Assembly: GCF_000001735.4 (NCBI RefSeq)
Contig: NC_003070.9
Location: forward strand, 20,569,971 to 20,633,970
Length of the DNA: 64,000 nt
Origin: Arabidopsis thaliana
Taxonomy: Eukaryota; Streptophyta; Magnoliopsida; Brassicales; Brassicaceae
Reading direction: 5' to 3'
This document shows, in pieces, positions 1-14,900 of this stretch (its first letter is position 1; each line of letters opens with the position of its first letter). Made by a program: the position numbers and the translations under genes. Under the pieces are notes generated by a model that was not told the origin of the DNA, ran no database searches, and saw only the letters and a list, made by a program, of their open reading frames with translations.

Positions 1-70
1 GCTTACAGGTTGTCTAATGGAAGCTTTTGAGCTCATGTTTATGCTAACCTTGCTTGTTCTGTGATCACAG

Positions 71-2296
71 GGTGATCCTCTTTATGTGAAAGTGAACAAA
101 TTATCGTCTACAAAGACTCAGCTTCCTTATGATTTCTACTACCTGAATTACTGTAAGCCTCCGAAGATCTTGAATACCGGCGAAAATTTGGGGGAGGTTC
201 TCAGAGGAGATCGCATTGAGAATTCGGTTTATACTGTAAGCAAAACTCTGTCCATTTCATCTTTGTACCTTAATCTCTCATCATCTGATGTTGAGACTTT
301 GGATTCTGTTTCAGTTTGAAATGTTGGAGGATCAGCCCTGTAGAGTAGGCTGCCGTGTTAGAGTTGATGCAGAGTCTGCTAAAAATTTCAGGGAAAAGAT
401 TGATTATGAATACCGAGCTAATATGTAAGTTTAGATTTTTATATGCTAATCCTAGATTTGTGTGAAGTAGTTTTGATTCATACTTTCAGTTTTATTATTA
501 AATGTCTATAGGATTCTTGATAATCTTCCAGTAGCTGTTCTTCGACAAAGAAAAGATGGAATTCAGTCAACGACTTATGAGCATGGTTACCGTGTTGGCT
601 TTAAAGGGAGTTATGAAGGGGTAACACGTCTCTTTAACCTATGACCAAACTCTTTACTTTTTAAGCATTTTCTTGTACCAATCTGGAGTAGTATGCTTTG
701 CTTTTGTAGAGTAAAGAGAAAAAATACTTTATCCATAACCACTTGAGTTTCCGAGTCATGTACCACAGAGACCAAGAGTCTGAATCTTCTCGCATTGTTG
801 GTTTTGAGGTTACGCCTAACAGGTATTGTCTACTTGGTTATCATCAACGTTATTGAAGAGTATGATTTTGTCTCGATTCTTATAAGCTACCCTTTTTCTC
901 TCTCTCTTTTTGGTAAGTGTATTGCATGAGTACAAAGAGTGGGATGAAAACAATCCCCAATTAACAACATGCAACAAAGACACAAAGAATTTGATCCAAA
1001 GCAACACTGTTCCTCAAGAAGTCGAGGAAGGAAAAGAAATTGTGTTTACATATGATGTCGCCTTTAAGGTAACTAATTTACTCTGGAGAACTCTTTATTT
1101 ATGCGCTGTAAACATATTATGAAGTATGAAATATGCAGGAGAGTGTTATCAAATGGGCTTCGCGCTGGGACACATACTTGCTTATGAACGATGATCAAAT
1201 CCACTGGTTTTCAATCATAAACTCGCTTATGATTGTCCTTTTCCTCTCTGGAATGGTAGCGATGATCATGATGAGAACTTTATACAAGGATATTTCAAAC
1301 TACAATCAGCTCGAGACCCAAGACGAGGCTCAGGAAGAAACCGGATGGAAGCTTGTACATGGAGATGTCTTTAGGACGCCCATGAACTCTGGGTTACTGT
1401 GTGTTTATGTCGGCACAGGTGTTCAGATTTTCGGTATGACTCTTGTGACAATGATCTTTGCATTGCTGGGCTTCTTATCTCCATCCAACAGAGGAGGGCT
1501 CACGACTGCCATGGTTCTCTTATGGGTATTCATGGGCATATTTGCTGGTTACTCATCTTCTCGTCTTCACAAAATGTTCAAAGGGAATGAGTGGAAAAGA
1601 ATCACCTTGAAGACTGCATTCATGTTTCCCGGTATACTCTTCGCGATCTTCTTCGTTCTCAACACACTCATATGGGGAGAACGATCATCTGGAGCCATTC
1701 CCTTTAGTACAATGTTTGCTCTGGTCTGTCTCTGGTTTGGAATCTCTGTCCCACTAGTCTTCATTGGTAGCTACCTCGGTCACAAAAAACCAGCAATCGA
1801 AGATCCAGTCAAAACTAACAAGATCCCGAGACAAGTACCAGAGCAACCTTGGTACATGAAACCTGGGTTTTCCATACTAATTGGAGGCATCCTTCCATTT
1901 GGAGCAGTCTTCATCGAGCTCTTCTTCATCCTAACATCAATCTGGCTCAATCAATTCTACTACATCTTCGGATTCCTCTTCATCGTGTTCTTGATCTTGA
2001 TTGTGACCTGCGCAGAGATCACAATTGTCCTCTGCTACTTTCAGCTCTGCAGTGAAGACTACAATTGGTGTTGGAGAGCATACCTCACATCAGGCTCATC
2101 TTCACTTTACCTCTTCCTCTACTCCGTCTTCTACTTCTTCACAAAGCTTGAGATCTCAAAACTGGTATCAGGAGTGCTCTACTTCGGGTACATGATCATT
2201 ATCTCTTACTCGTTTTTCGTGCTAACCGGCTCAATCGGTTTCTACGCATGTTTGTGGTTCGTTAGAAAGATCTACTCCTCAGTGAAGATTGACTGA
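71..2296 (+). CDS. TMN6: Transmembrane nine (TM9SF/EMP70) protein, 5' end outside window
   Basis: Exons 71-235, 315-424, 512-620, 710-822, 918-1068 and 1139-2296 splice with continuous frame into 601 residues plus stop; about 36 N-terminal residues lie upstream of the window. The first half is the lumenal EMP70 domain (blocks [27 protein letters not shown]). The last exon holds the TM region: a first helix near 1200-1270, a loop with the family block [10 protein letters not shown], then eight hydrophobic helices to the end. The C-terminus SVKID matches the KxD/E COPI-binding signal known for plant TM9 proteins, so Golgi residence is expected. TM9 proteins act in secretory-pathway trafficking and sorting of TM-containing cargo. 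The symbol rests on chromosomal context and is less certain than the family. Confidence 0.95.
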
Positions 2297-2532
2297 GATT
2301 AGTTAAATTGACATAACTTTTGATGCCTCTTGAGGTTTTGTTGGGTGGTTTAGTTGTAGTTGAAACAAATATTTTACCAAACCTTTGTAATGTTTTGATG
2401 AATGGATAATATATTCAAAACGCAACGCTGTGTAGATCGTTATAACTAATATCAATAAGAAGATGTTAAAAAAAAATATATATATTCAAAACATTTTTAA
2501 TGATACAGACTGTAACTACAATATAGTAAAGT

Positions 2533-4362
2533 TTATTTGAAAGATGGTTTGTTTGAGCCAGCTTCCTTAACCATTCTCTCTGTTGAAGAACCACTTGAGA
2601 ATCCTAGCTTCTGCATCATTTCTTCCAGTCTTTTCCCGTTTGATAGATACAAATACCCAATCTGATTGAACAGACGAAAAACGCGTTTTACGCATGGTAG
2701 AAGAGTACAGATTTGTATGAGTTTCAGATTTGAGCAAACTTACTAGTGTTTCCAATGATGAGGCCTTGTTATAAACAGCAACACCGGCACGTCTAGTTGA
2801 CCGTGTTTTAACCGAGCCTACGTTTTTTCCCCACCGAAGTATATCTCTGAAACCAACAAACTTAGCATCAGATCGATCTATCTTTGCTGTCTCAAACAAA
2901 AAGCTTGGAACGTGTGTAGCATGTGATTCAAATAGTCATAATATCTTCATGCATCTTTCAGATAATGGAGAGATGTAAAGACAAAAATTTGATGCTAAAA
3001 TATGTATGAATTTGCCCGCAAAATAACAAGTTTTTGAAACCGACCTTTCATCTTTCGTTAAGAAGTCATCATCAACAAGCTTCTGCAGCAAAGCATACTG
3101 AAGAAGAAAGACACAGATAATAGTTAGCTCAAACAGGAACAATGATAACAAAACCAATGCAGATCGTATATTGAGTATTAGTAAGCTAATAGATGCTGAT
3201 CTACATTGCAGGCCTAAAGTAGAAATAAAAGCTTCGCACACCATATGAAATTGCAAACAAAAATGTGAATCAGAGAAAAGCAGAGATACATGTATGTGGA
3301 AGTACGAATGTTTACAGCTGTACACAAAAGGGTAGAAATAGAAGATAGAAAAACATACTTGTGCTTCACATCGCACCACTGCTCTAACACGGTCATTATA
3401 TTCTTCAATACTAAGTGGAGGAAAAAGAAAATGCCTACGAGCATATATCTACAAAGCCAAGAAAAAAAATGGTTAAACAGAGTAGAAAATTACGAATATC
3501 AACAGAGTGACTGTCTTAATATTGTAAACACTATCAGCCTTACATTCTTGCATCCTAAAACAGCAAGGCTTAAGTACAAAAACTTGTCTACAATAAGCTA
3601 ATCATGATTATCTTAATGCTAGAAACACTAACATAATCATCATCTGACACTATTGCAACCTAAAACAACAAGGACTAAGCAGAAAAAACTTGTCAATATC
3701 ACATAACACAAACTCATAGTGGCTGCCTTAATGCTACAATCACTGAAAATGATCATCATTTGACATTCTTGCATCCTAAAGAACAAGCTCATAGTAACTA
3801 TCTTAATGCTATAAACACTAACATAATCATCACTTGGTATCCTTGGATCCTAAACTTGTCTAAAATCACGAAGACTAAAACAACAGGGATTAAGTACAAA
3901 AAAACTTTTCTTAAATCACTGAAGAACAACTAACCTCATAGATTGAATCGCCAATATAAGCTAATGAGGCAGCATTGAAGACAGATCTAGGTTTCTCCAC
4001 TTTTGGTGGACTTGGAAACCATTTCTCATATCCAACACAAGTATCATCAAATCCATCACCAATATCTACATAAAACCAGAAATTTAGTATGAATCATGAA
4101 TTGGACATAACAAAGAGAGAGTTCTAAACAATTATTCAGGACCCAATTCGTTACCTTTGCTTGCAGGACGTTTGAGTAAATCAGAAACGGAGACGCTTAA
4201 GTTTGTCGCCGGAGAAGATGAAGAAGGAGACGACGGTGGAACAAAAGAACTCAAATTAGAATTTTTCTTAACATTGCGTGGCGCATTGGGATTGTATCGG
4301 AGCTTCGGCTGCGTATCTAAAGCAGCTCTCACTATAGTAGAGCTCGCTGATAGAATCGCCAT
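2533..4362 (-). CDS. RNC3: Chloroplast mini-ribonuclease III
   Basis: Six exons (- strand, listed high to low): 4155-4362, 3935-4065, 3359-3448, 3045-3097, 2744-2846, 2533-2661; joined they give 237 residues without a break. Residues 1-60 are Ser/Ala-rich with few acids, a likely plastid transit peptide. The core begins FNAASLAYIGDSIYE, the signature helix of the RNase III catalytic domain with the Asp and Glu of the active site; there is no dsRNA-binding domain, so this is the mini-RNase III type. Known family role in Arabidopsis chloroplasts: rRNA maturation and turnover of excised introns, redundantly with a paralogue. I recall this locus as one of the RNC3/RNC4 pair; which symbol it carries is less certain. 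Start ATG at 4362 is divergent from RH20 with 301 bp between start codons. Confidence 0.93.
3512..3925. repeat. Diverged tandem repeats inside mini-RNase III intron
   Basis: Four related segments begin near 3514, 3613, 3729 and 3802. Each opens with a version of CTTAATGCTAtaAACACTaa, followed by an ATCATC block and TTCTTGCATCCTAAA, and some continue with AACAACAAGGacTAAG. They lie entirely within the second intron (3449-3934, 486 bp) and explain why that intron is longer than the other introns of the gene. Spacing is irregular (about 75-115 bp), so this is an old, decayed array. Confidence 0.75.
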
Positions 4363-4663
4363 TTTTGAAAAAACCTTTCAGCTTTTTATTTTTTAAGCTT
4401 CCCTTATGTTTTGACGGTAATAAGATCAGGCGGTGACATTTATTTATCCACGTGGCGTGTTTTTACTTGTCTGTTTCACAAAAATAAATACACACTAGCG
4501 TACCTTTAGCATTACGAGCTTTGTCTCGTCTCTCTTCTGGCACTCTCACCTTTCGTCGTCCCAATTTGTAAAACCCTAACGACTAGATTTCAGTACCTGC
4601 AACTCCTTTTTCTCAACTTTCCGATCATATTTCTCAATCGGAGAAACTGATTCGACGAACATC
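4363..4663. promoter_or_regulatory. Bidirectional promoter, mini-RNase III / RH20
   Basis: The 301 bp between the two start codons carry a G-box in ABRE context (CCACGTGGC, core 4449-4454) and a telobox-type motif AAACCCTAA at 4571-4579 in the RH20 leader. Both are common in plant genes for translation, RNA processing and plastid biogenesis. Transcription start sites cannot be read from sequence alone. Confidence 0.6.
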
Positions 4664-7171
<2,508 letters not shown>

Positions 7172-8505
7172 TCACTGATTTTGTATCTTGTTATGGCTTT
7201 AGGGCTCAGTGATTTTCTTTCTCCATTTATATCTCTTGTTTACTATTTTGTTCCTCAAACATTTGACATTTACAGCAAAACATTAAACATGTAAGATAAC
7301 ATTTGATCTGAATCCAAATTAATTAGAGTAAGATAAACCGAAAATTTTCAGAAAAAATTGGTGTAGATGATTTGGGCTTAGTTTAATCAATTATGTCATG
7401 GATTTATAGAAAAAGTGTTTTGAAAAAATACTATTAGAAGAATGATTTACTTTTCTTTTTTTTCACAAATGTAACATTATATTAAACATTCGATACAATA
7501 CATAGCCAAAATAAAGGCCTTTTAAGAGATTACAGAAAGTTGAGGCCCTACCTAGAGCCTACCATAGTAACAATGCCGACTGAAGAAGAAATATCAACTT
7601 TTGACCCAATCTGAAACCACGTGTCATCAAGAGGATATAACCTCAACACGTATTAGACAAGTAATCGGAAGATTTCCGATAACAACTTTTGCCGTTGAGC
7701 ACCGATCACGGTGAGAGAATCAGCGTCGATAACAATCGAATTGTGATTCTTTTGGTAATCATCGAAGTTAAACCATCGAAGCTCCAATATAATTTAACAG
7801 CATAAGAATATCCGAATAAGCGTCGGAAAATTCTTCGTTTCTTCAACCAAGGACGCCATCTCTTAATAATTCTTGTAACTCTAAAACCTCAAACCTAAAG
7901 ATTCATCACCAACTCATATCTAAAGCATTTATTAAAAAAAACTATAAGAAACTAAAAACAAGAGAAACAACGTTTAGAACTCAGTCTTAAACTGATTTGC
8001 GGTGGAAGAAAAACAGCAAACCGGCCAAAAACTCATGTGGGAGCAGAATTTGCCGGGCGAAAGCCAACCATCTCCGCTAACAGAACCGGAAGATGTCGGA
8101 AGAGAAACCGACCAACCATCCATGGATGTCGGGCTAAAGCCAATTGAAACCATTTGGACGGCCTTGCCGAAAAACTCCGGACGACGGAGAAAGGGACATG
8201 AGAGCAATCGACTTTCTCTCTGGAAAATATGAAGAGATAAGAGAGATAACCGTGGCTTCTGAAATCGCCCTTTCTGGGCAAGAGAGAGAACGGAGCTTTT
8301 TGGCTATGAATGATTTACTTTTAGAATGTAATCCGAGAAAAAAAATAATAATCAAATTTTCATTAAGAGTACAATTAAATTTGAAAACAATAAAAAAATG
8401 ATTCTTAATAATATAGGATAAGCAAAAGTAAATCCCTAAACTAAACTTGAAGAAGAAGAGTAAAAGAAGAAACCTGGGAAGAAGTGAGAAACTCATCTGA
8501 TCGCC
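7172..8505. other. Intergenic region, no supported gene
   Basis: Between RH20 and the next gene. The RH20 3' UTR occupies the first part. From about 7480 to 8300 the base composition rises in GC and several overlapping open frames appear on both strands (for example 8033-8281 on the minus strand), but none has a recognisable domain, a consistent start context or splice partners. A G-box (CACGTG) lies at 7618-7623. I cannot assign the stretch; it could be an old insertion or a non-coding transcript. Confidence 0.5.
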
Positions 8506-9833
8506 ATGAGTGAAGAAACTCCGAAGCTTTTCACCAATAAACCCAAGAAGAAGGGTAACAACTAATTTTCATTTTTTGGTTTCTTCTTCTCCGATTCACT
8601 AAACAAAAACAGAAGAAGCTGTCGCTTTTTTCAACAGCTCACTCAACGAATCTTTCACACAATTTTTTGGATTTAAATTATTTTGACTTTTTGTGTTGAT
8701 CTCCATTTCGATTTGTGATCTGTATCCAGCCATTATCGCTCAGCTTAAGCACGTTGAAGCCAATTTCAACAATCCCACCGTTCCTCCATCATCTAAACCG
8801 TCTCCAGCTGCAGCAGCGGCGGCTTCGTATACGATGGGTGGTGGTTCTGTTCCTCCTCCGCCTCCTCCTAAGGAATCATTCGCTCGTAGGTACAAATATG
8901 TCTGGCCGCTTCTCCTTACCGTCAATCTCGCCGTCGGAGGTAATCTAGCGTTTTCACTGGTTCTCAATTTTGTATGCCTTGTCCCAAAATCCCAATTAGG
9001 GTAACGATTTGGGAAAGATTTTACTGGTTACTAGTAGTAGTAACGATTCCTTATTAAGTTAAGAGTTTAGAATCATTAGGTCTTTTTGATCAAGCACTAA
9101 AGCTTGGACCATTGAGATCTGCTTCAGATTATGCCTTCTCTGCTATATGAGTGTTTGTGAATGTCTGAGTTTGTTGATACACTTTCACTTCAGGATTTTG
9201 CTCATCTTTAGATGAAAACCGTATCGTAATGTTGCAGACTAATATTTCTTAAGGTTCGCTGCTTGTATTGTGTGTTCTCTGAAGCATGACTAATCCTTGT
9301 TTTATGGATAACCTTTTTCCCCACATCTGATTAGGTGTTTAGTTTTATCTTTATGATGTTAAGAGTCATTTACGATAGTTATATGGATCCCTCGCCATCG
9401 AGATTCTTCCTTTAGATAGTTTCTTTACTCATAGAACTGTGTTGAAGTTACAATCTTGATGGAAATGCTGTCACAGAGACTTTCATCACAGATACTGATG
9501 GTTCTTTGCCTTATTCGTTTTGCAGGTTATCTGTTCTTTAGAACTAAGAAAAAGGACCTAGATCCTGTAGTTGAAGAGACGGCTGCTAAATCGAGTTCAG
9601 TTGCAGCTCCTGTTACTGTGGAAAAAACTTTGTCTTCCACAGTGGTTGCAGAGCCAGTGGTGATCAAGGCACGTGAGCCAATTCCGGAGAAACAACAACG
9701 TGAGCTCTTCAAATGGATGTTGGAGGAGAAAAGGAAAGTAAATCCGAAAAACGCAGAAGAGAAGAAACGGAATGACGAAGAGAAAGCGATTCTCAAACAG
9801 TTCATCGGCTCCAAAACCATTCCTACTTTCTGA
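8506..9833 (+). CDS. Small Pro/Ala-rich single-pass membrane protein (WAS/WASL-interacting-like annotation)
   Basis: Three exons 8506-8554, 8730-8939 and 9526-9833 give 188 residues. The N-terminus is charged (KLFTNKPKKK), followed by a Pro/Ala low-complexity stretch (PSSKPSPAAAAAA, SVPPPPPPKE), then a hydrophobic segment around residues 70-95 (YVWPLLLTVNLAVGGYLFF) that reads as one TM helix, and an acidic/basic C-terminal half with a conserved-looking end (REPIPEKQQRELFKWMLEEKRK). Intron 2 is 586 bp. The polyproline run is the only basis for the WIP-like name used in plant annotations; the TM helix and short length argue against true WIP function. Similar small proteins are usually predicted for plastid or mitochondrial membranes. 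Function unknown. Confidence 0.9.
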
Positions 9834-10607
9834 TTCATTAAAGTGCAGATTCTGTTGATTTTTAGTTTGGTTTCACTTCTTACTTTGTGGATATCACATG
9901 TTTTGCTTTTGGAAAAATTGTTCGTTTCATTGTTGAAACCAGTCACTTTGGTATCTTCAGTTCCAACATTGATCCATTGTCCGGTCTTGTGTTTCTGTGT
10001 CATTGTGAAACGTTGAATGCTAGAGAAAAAGGTTCGACTTTTTATGGGCTAAAGAGGTTGAGTTTGAAATATACATGTCGCACTATGATTGCATAGTGCA
10101 GATCAAGAACTAGTAGTAGTACAAAGAAATATCAAGTTATTTTCATCACAAAGCATAAGAAACACTTTCTACTGATTTGCATAAATGATAAATCTATAAG
10201 AACCAGGTTTAAAGCCCATTTAAAGCCCAAATTCCCACTTTCTACTGATTTCAAAATGAAGATAACCCATTTATTTATTTCAAAGCCCAAAAAAGGATGA
10301 CTCTCACACGCAGACATCTTTAAAATGCTAACCTTGTTCAAGGCACCAATTCAAGGTAGAAGACGATATCCGCTCTGAAGCAGAAGAAAAGGTTTTGACT
10401 CTTTTTTTTTGGTATCATTCTCCAATTGATCCAATATCAAGATTAATTTCTCTGAATATAAAATTGGTTGTTGAAGCTGTGATCAATCCAACTCGAAATT
10501 GATCTATATACAATTTTAGGTTAGCTTGAATTTGCCTTACTTGATGAATTTGGGTTATATATTGATTTTTGGAAATGAATATTTGTTGCTTGAGAAGGTA
10601 ATTCTGA
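9834..10607. other. Intergenic region with 3' UTR and promoter
   Basis: Holds the 3' UTR of the preceding gene and the promoter and leader of the FLX-like gene. A short stretch near 10207-10290 has repeated AAAGCCCA motifs (10212, 10222, 10281), which resemble TCP/site II-type elements of plant growth genes. No coding region is supported. Confidence 0.4.
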
Positions 10608-11736
10608 ATGTCTGGAAGAAACCGGATTCACAGAGATATCCGAGACAGCTATCATGATCATCGTGATTTACCTCCGGAGAGACCTTTTCTCCGAGGCCCT
10701 CCATTGTTACAACCTCCACCACCATCTTTGTTAGAAGATCTTCAGATACAGGAGGGTGAAATCAGAAGGCAGGATGCTGAAATCAGAAGGCTTTTGAGTG
10801 ATAATCATGGACTAGCTGACGACCGAATGGTTCTGGAGAGAGAACTCGTTGCTGCTAAAGAAGAGCTTCACCGAATGAATCTGATGATTTCTGATCTTCG
10901 TGCTGAGCAAGATCTGCAATTGAGGGAGTTTAGTGAGAAAAGGCATAAACTTGAGGGGGATGTTCGCGCTATGGAGTCGTATAAGAAGGAGGCTTCACAG
11001 TTGCGTGGTGAAGTTCAGAAGCTGGATGAGATTAAACGTGAATTAAGTGGAAATGTTCAGTTGCTTAGGAAAGATTTGGCTAAATTGCAATCAGATAACA
11101 AGCAGATTCCTGGTATGAGAGCTGAGGTTAAAGACCTGCAGAAGGAGCTTATGCATGCTAGGTATCTAAAGATTCAACCTTTTTTATCAATCGTTCTGTT
11201 AGTTTTTGTAGTTTGGTGTTTTAGTGCCTAAACATCTGGTTCGATTGTATATGCTATGGAACAGAGATGCAATTGAATATGAGAAGAAGGAAAAGTTTGA
11301 GCTTATGGAGCAGCGGCAGACAATGGAAAAGAACATGGTTTCTATGGCGCGTGAAGTTGAAAAGCTACGCGCAGAACTTGCTACTGTTGATAGTAGGCCG
11401 TGGGGTTTTGGTATGATCCTACATTTTTACTTGGAAACATTTGGTATTTTCATTAAAGCCGCTAACTGGTTTGTTGTGATATGTTATGCGTCCAGGTGGA
11501 TCGTATGGGATGAATTACAACAATATGGACGGCACTTTCCGTGGCTCGTATGGCGAAAACGATACTTATTTGGTACTCATCATGCTTACATTCTTGTGTG
11601 ATCTGATCTATATTGTGGACTTGTACTTTGACACGTCTGTGTTCTTTTTCTTGTTTCTTAGGGATCTTCGGAAAGGAGTCAATATTACAGCCATGGGTCT
11701 GGCTCGCAGAAGAAACCTCGTTTGGATCGTCATTGA
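10608..11736 (+). CDS. FLL3: FLX-like coiled-coil protein
   Basis: Four exons 10608-11161, 11265-11410, 11496-11572 and 11662-11736 give 283 residues. The N-terminus is Arg/His/Pro-rich ([19 protein letters not shown]); residues about 45-215 form an almost uninterrupted coiled coil with Leu heptads (repeat pair [17 protein letters not shown] at the start). The tail is Gly/Tyr/Asn-rich and ends KKPRLDRH, a possible basic localisation signal. This architecture is that of the FLOWERING LOCUS C EXPRESSOR (FLX) family, which acts with FRIGIDA in flowering-time control; several members are weak or redundant, and I recall this locus as FLX-LIKE 3. Some annotations call it a DNA double-strand break repair protein, an artefact of coiled-coil similarity to Rad50/SMC. 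Confidence 0.92.
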
Positions 11737-11989
11737 AATCTAAAATGATCTGTGGAAAAAGAATGAGGTGACGACTAAATAGCCCACTTCTCAATACTCC
11801 TCTGGTTGTTTGTGGGTATGCATCTACTCTAAATCTAAATGTTAGTTCTTCTGCTTTTTTAATAAGGCGTTATAGTTATGTAACTTAGATGGCTTTTTTT
11901 CTTTCTTTCTTTTTAGCCAAGCTTAGATGGCTAATCTATTTCGTATGTTTCAATAATTTGACGATTTGGTTCTTCTTGCTTGCTATTAA

Positions 11990-14900
11990 TTGTGTTCTAT
12001 TATCCATTTTATTCTTCTGCCGTTACACCCTGGGTTTGATTATTTGAAAAAGCTAATCCCTCGGATAGATATCCAGACGACTCTATTTTTGTGCCAGTAA
12101 GTTTGAGAAAACATACTGGCACTAATAAGAGGAGGGGATACCCTATTTTTTCTTCCATCCCAGACTTCTTCCTTCTCATGTATATGAATTTATATAGTTC
12201 CTGGTGCGCTAACACCTTATAGGCTTTAGATTCTTTGTCTAAAGAGAGATTTGAGCGAAAGTTGTTTACTGTGGCCACATCTTTTGGAGAAACTCTCAAG
12301 ATGCAATTGCTTGTTGCTAGAAGCAAAAGGAGGTAGCAGTACCACAGACCACTGTTCTTGTGAGCGGTGTTATGTATGATTCGGCTATATTTAAGGGATA
12401 TAGGAGAAGCTCCATTAAGAAGAAGTGGAGACACTGGAATGACTTCCATTTCTGGATTGTGTCAGGAGGCAGCGTTTTTTCATTGAGTTGTCTTGAGCTT
12501 GTTTATTCAAGCTCAGATTTGTAATGTCAATGCTGATTCAATTGGTAAAGGGAATGAGGCTCAATATACTATTGAAGGAACAGAGACATATTGTTCCTCT
12601 ATGGCCATCTGACCATAGTGAGCAGCTTCTCAGAACTCATTTTGGGAATCACCAATGACGCCCTTCTGTAATCAGGCTAACAGCCTTCCATTAGCAGCAG
12701 CTAAGAGAGTCTTTGAGGGTCATCTGGATCAATATGAGCGGGATATTTCGTTTCAGAAAACCTGCAACAGGGATTATTCGAGCAGTGTTTGAGCGTTCAG
12801 CTTCTTAGCTATGACTGCGATAGGACTGAATCTACTTGCTGTCAGTGGTTTTGGACTTGGTCGGGGTCTGGAGTTGCATGGCCCTTACTCCCCCCACGTG
12901 CAATCGTCTAATGGATTGGAAGAATTTATTCCTTGTTTCCACCATCAAACTCTTGTGCCATTAGGCGAACCACTAATTTTCACAGTTGGAACCAATGGAT
13001 GGACGCTGGTCAGGAGCTGATGCATCGCTAGCAGGTGACTGGGCTGAATCTCTATTCCATAGATTGAATATTGATCCTAAACAACATAAAATGAGGTCGA
13101 TGTTAGAAGGCTGGGTGAAGATTCCTACTCATTGAGGACAAATGGATCAATAGAAGACAAATCAAAGCGACTTTTCATGGGAGTTACTTCATCATTGACA
13201 TAGTAATCAGTCTACAGAGTCATCTGAGTAATCAGTCTACAGAGTCTTCTGAGTGTTTCATCAGCTTTTGAGACTTCTGCATTTTCTGATAGGCGGGCCA
13301 CCAGCTTGCCACGAGATGGGAATTATCTGCCTAGATCTGAGCTGGGATCATTGAACCGTAATAATTCCTTGCTTTATGCAAATATTGAAGGTGGGCATCT
13401 ATTTGGACATCGTTGATTGAGTGTGCAGAATTGCTCAGTACTAGTTTGAAACGTTTAGAGTAGACATTCTGATGCAGAATTTTATATCTTAGTTTTGGAG
13501 CTTTAAAGATGAGAAGGAGAGAAAAGCTTCGTTCAAGTGTAGTGTAGCAAAGAGGATATGATTTTACGGTGAGGTCCTAGTAGTTGCTTGGAGAGATGAA
13601 CTTTGAAGGGGCACAAGCTGCATTTGTAAGTGAAATTTGTCAGCAAGAAAGCACTTAACAGCAACTTTCTTACGAAGAAGTCTATAGTTTCAGAGAACCT
13701 TCTCTGTCTCTTTTGTTGACTATGTTGATACTACGTCAGTTTTTCGGGAATGCACTTTCCAAAGGATGTTGACGTGCATTACGGAAAACGATCTTCCTAC
13801 CGAGTCTGGAGACAGGTATACTATCTCTCTAACAAAACTTTCCATATGAGGAAGTTTTGATTTTTTTATCTGGTTATATCGTCTAGAGGTTCGTTTTCGT
13901 TTTGGCATATAGATATTCATTTATGTTTGTGGTTTTTGCATATAGATACTTAGCTAAACACAGTCCCATTTTCTTCCTACTCTATGTCCGCATCATTAGT
14001 TTTGCCACTTAGATCTTGGATTCTCTGTAGAGCTTGCGACACTGGAGGTTGAAGAGTATTTGTGAGACTTGTCAAGATTTCACATTAGTATCTATAGAAA
14101 GACGATAATGTTGATGAAATGCTGGACTGATGGAGAAGTAGCTGTTCTTGAAGATGGTTCACTACGTTGGTTTCTGGAGTAGCACGGAAGCAAAGTTCTT
14201 TAGAGATTGGAAAGGATTATCTTACCCATGTTAATAAAGGCAAAGGTTTTGTAGATAAGAAATACATAGGATTAGCTCACTTTATCCTGGAGTTTACTGC
14301 TACTAACCTACTGCTGTGGGTTTAAGTTTTAAGTCTTTATATTGCTCTGAAGTTAGGTGTAGGTTTTACAAGGATGAAAGGTTGTATCGATTTAAATCTA
14401 GAGGAACTTAGTTTACTTCCCTCTTGCTTTTCCGAAGACTCTGAGAACTTTCCAGCTTAAGAGTGAGTTAGAAACGACTTACATCTTCAGAAATGTTTGC
14501 CCTCATGTGTTCTTATCAAGGACATATTGAATAGCATTGGACTGTAATCTCTGAGGATTAACAGAGTTGTTACTCCAGATCTAGAATTGAAGCGGTGCTG
14601 CAAAGATGCAAGTTTCCAGTAGTGTGAAGCTTCTTGGAACAGTACACGATGAAATAAGGGAGATTTGTTACTTAGCCATTAGATGAGCTTGGACACGGAT
14701 AGGAAATGATTCTTCTTCAAGCTCCATTCCGGTTCACCTTTTAGACATTAGATGTAGAGATCCAGTCTGCTAAGTCACGTAGCATTGTATGCTTTGCATA
14801 AATATTAGCTGTTGAAAACTGCTCGTTTCATGTATATACAGGTTTTGATTATTCTTCTCCTTGTTACAGGCGACAAAGCTTGAAAAGACCATTCATCTAC

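Noticed and set aside
2936-3379. Minus-strand open frame of 147 aa inside the mini-RNase III gene
   Set aside because: It reads through introns of the spliced gene; true exons 3359-3448 and 3045-3097 are in other contexts.
12009-12449. Minus-strand open frame of 146 aa in the FLX-like/PLD gap
   Set aside because: No recognisable domain, low-complexity Leu runs, and the surrounding coding-like debris is on the plus strand.
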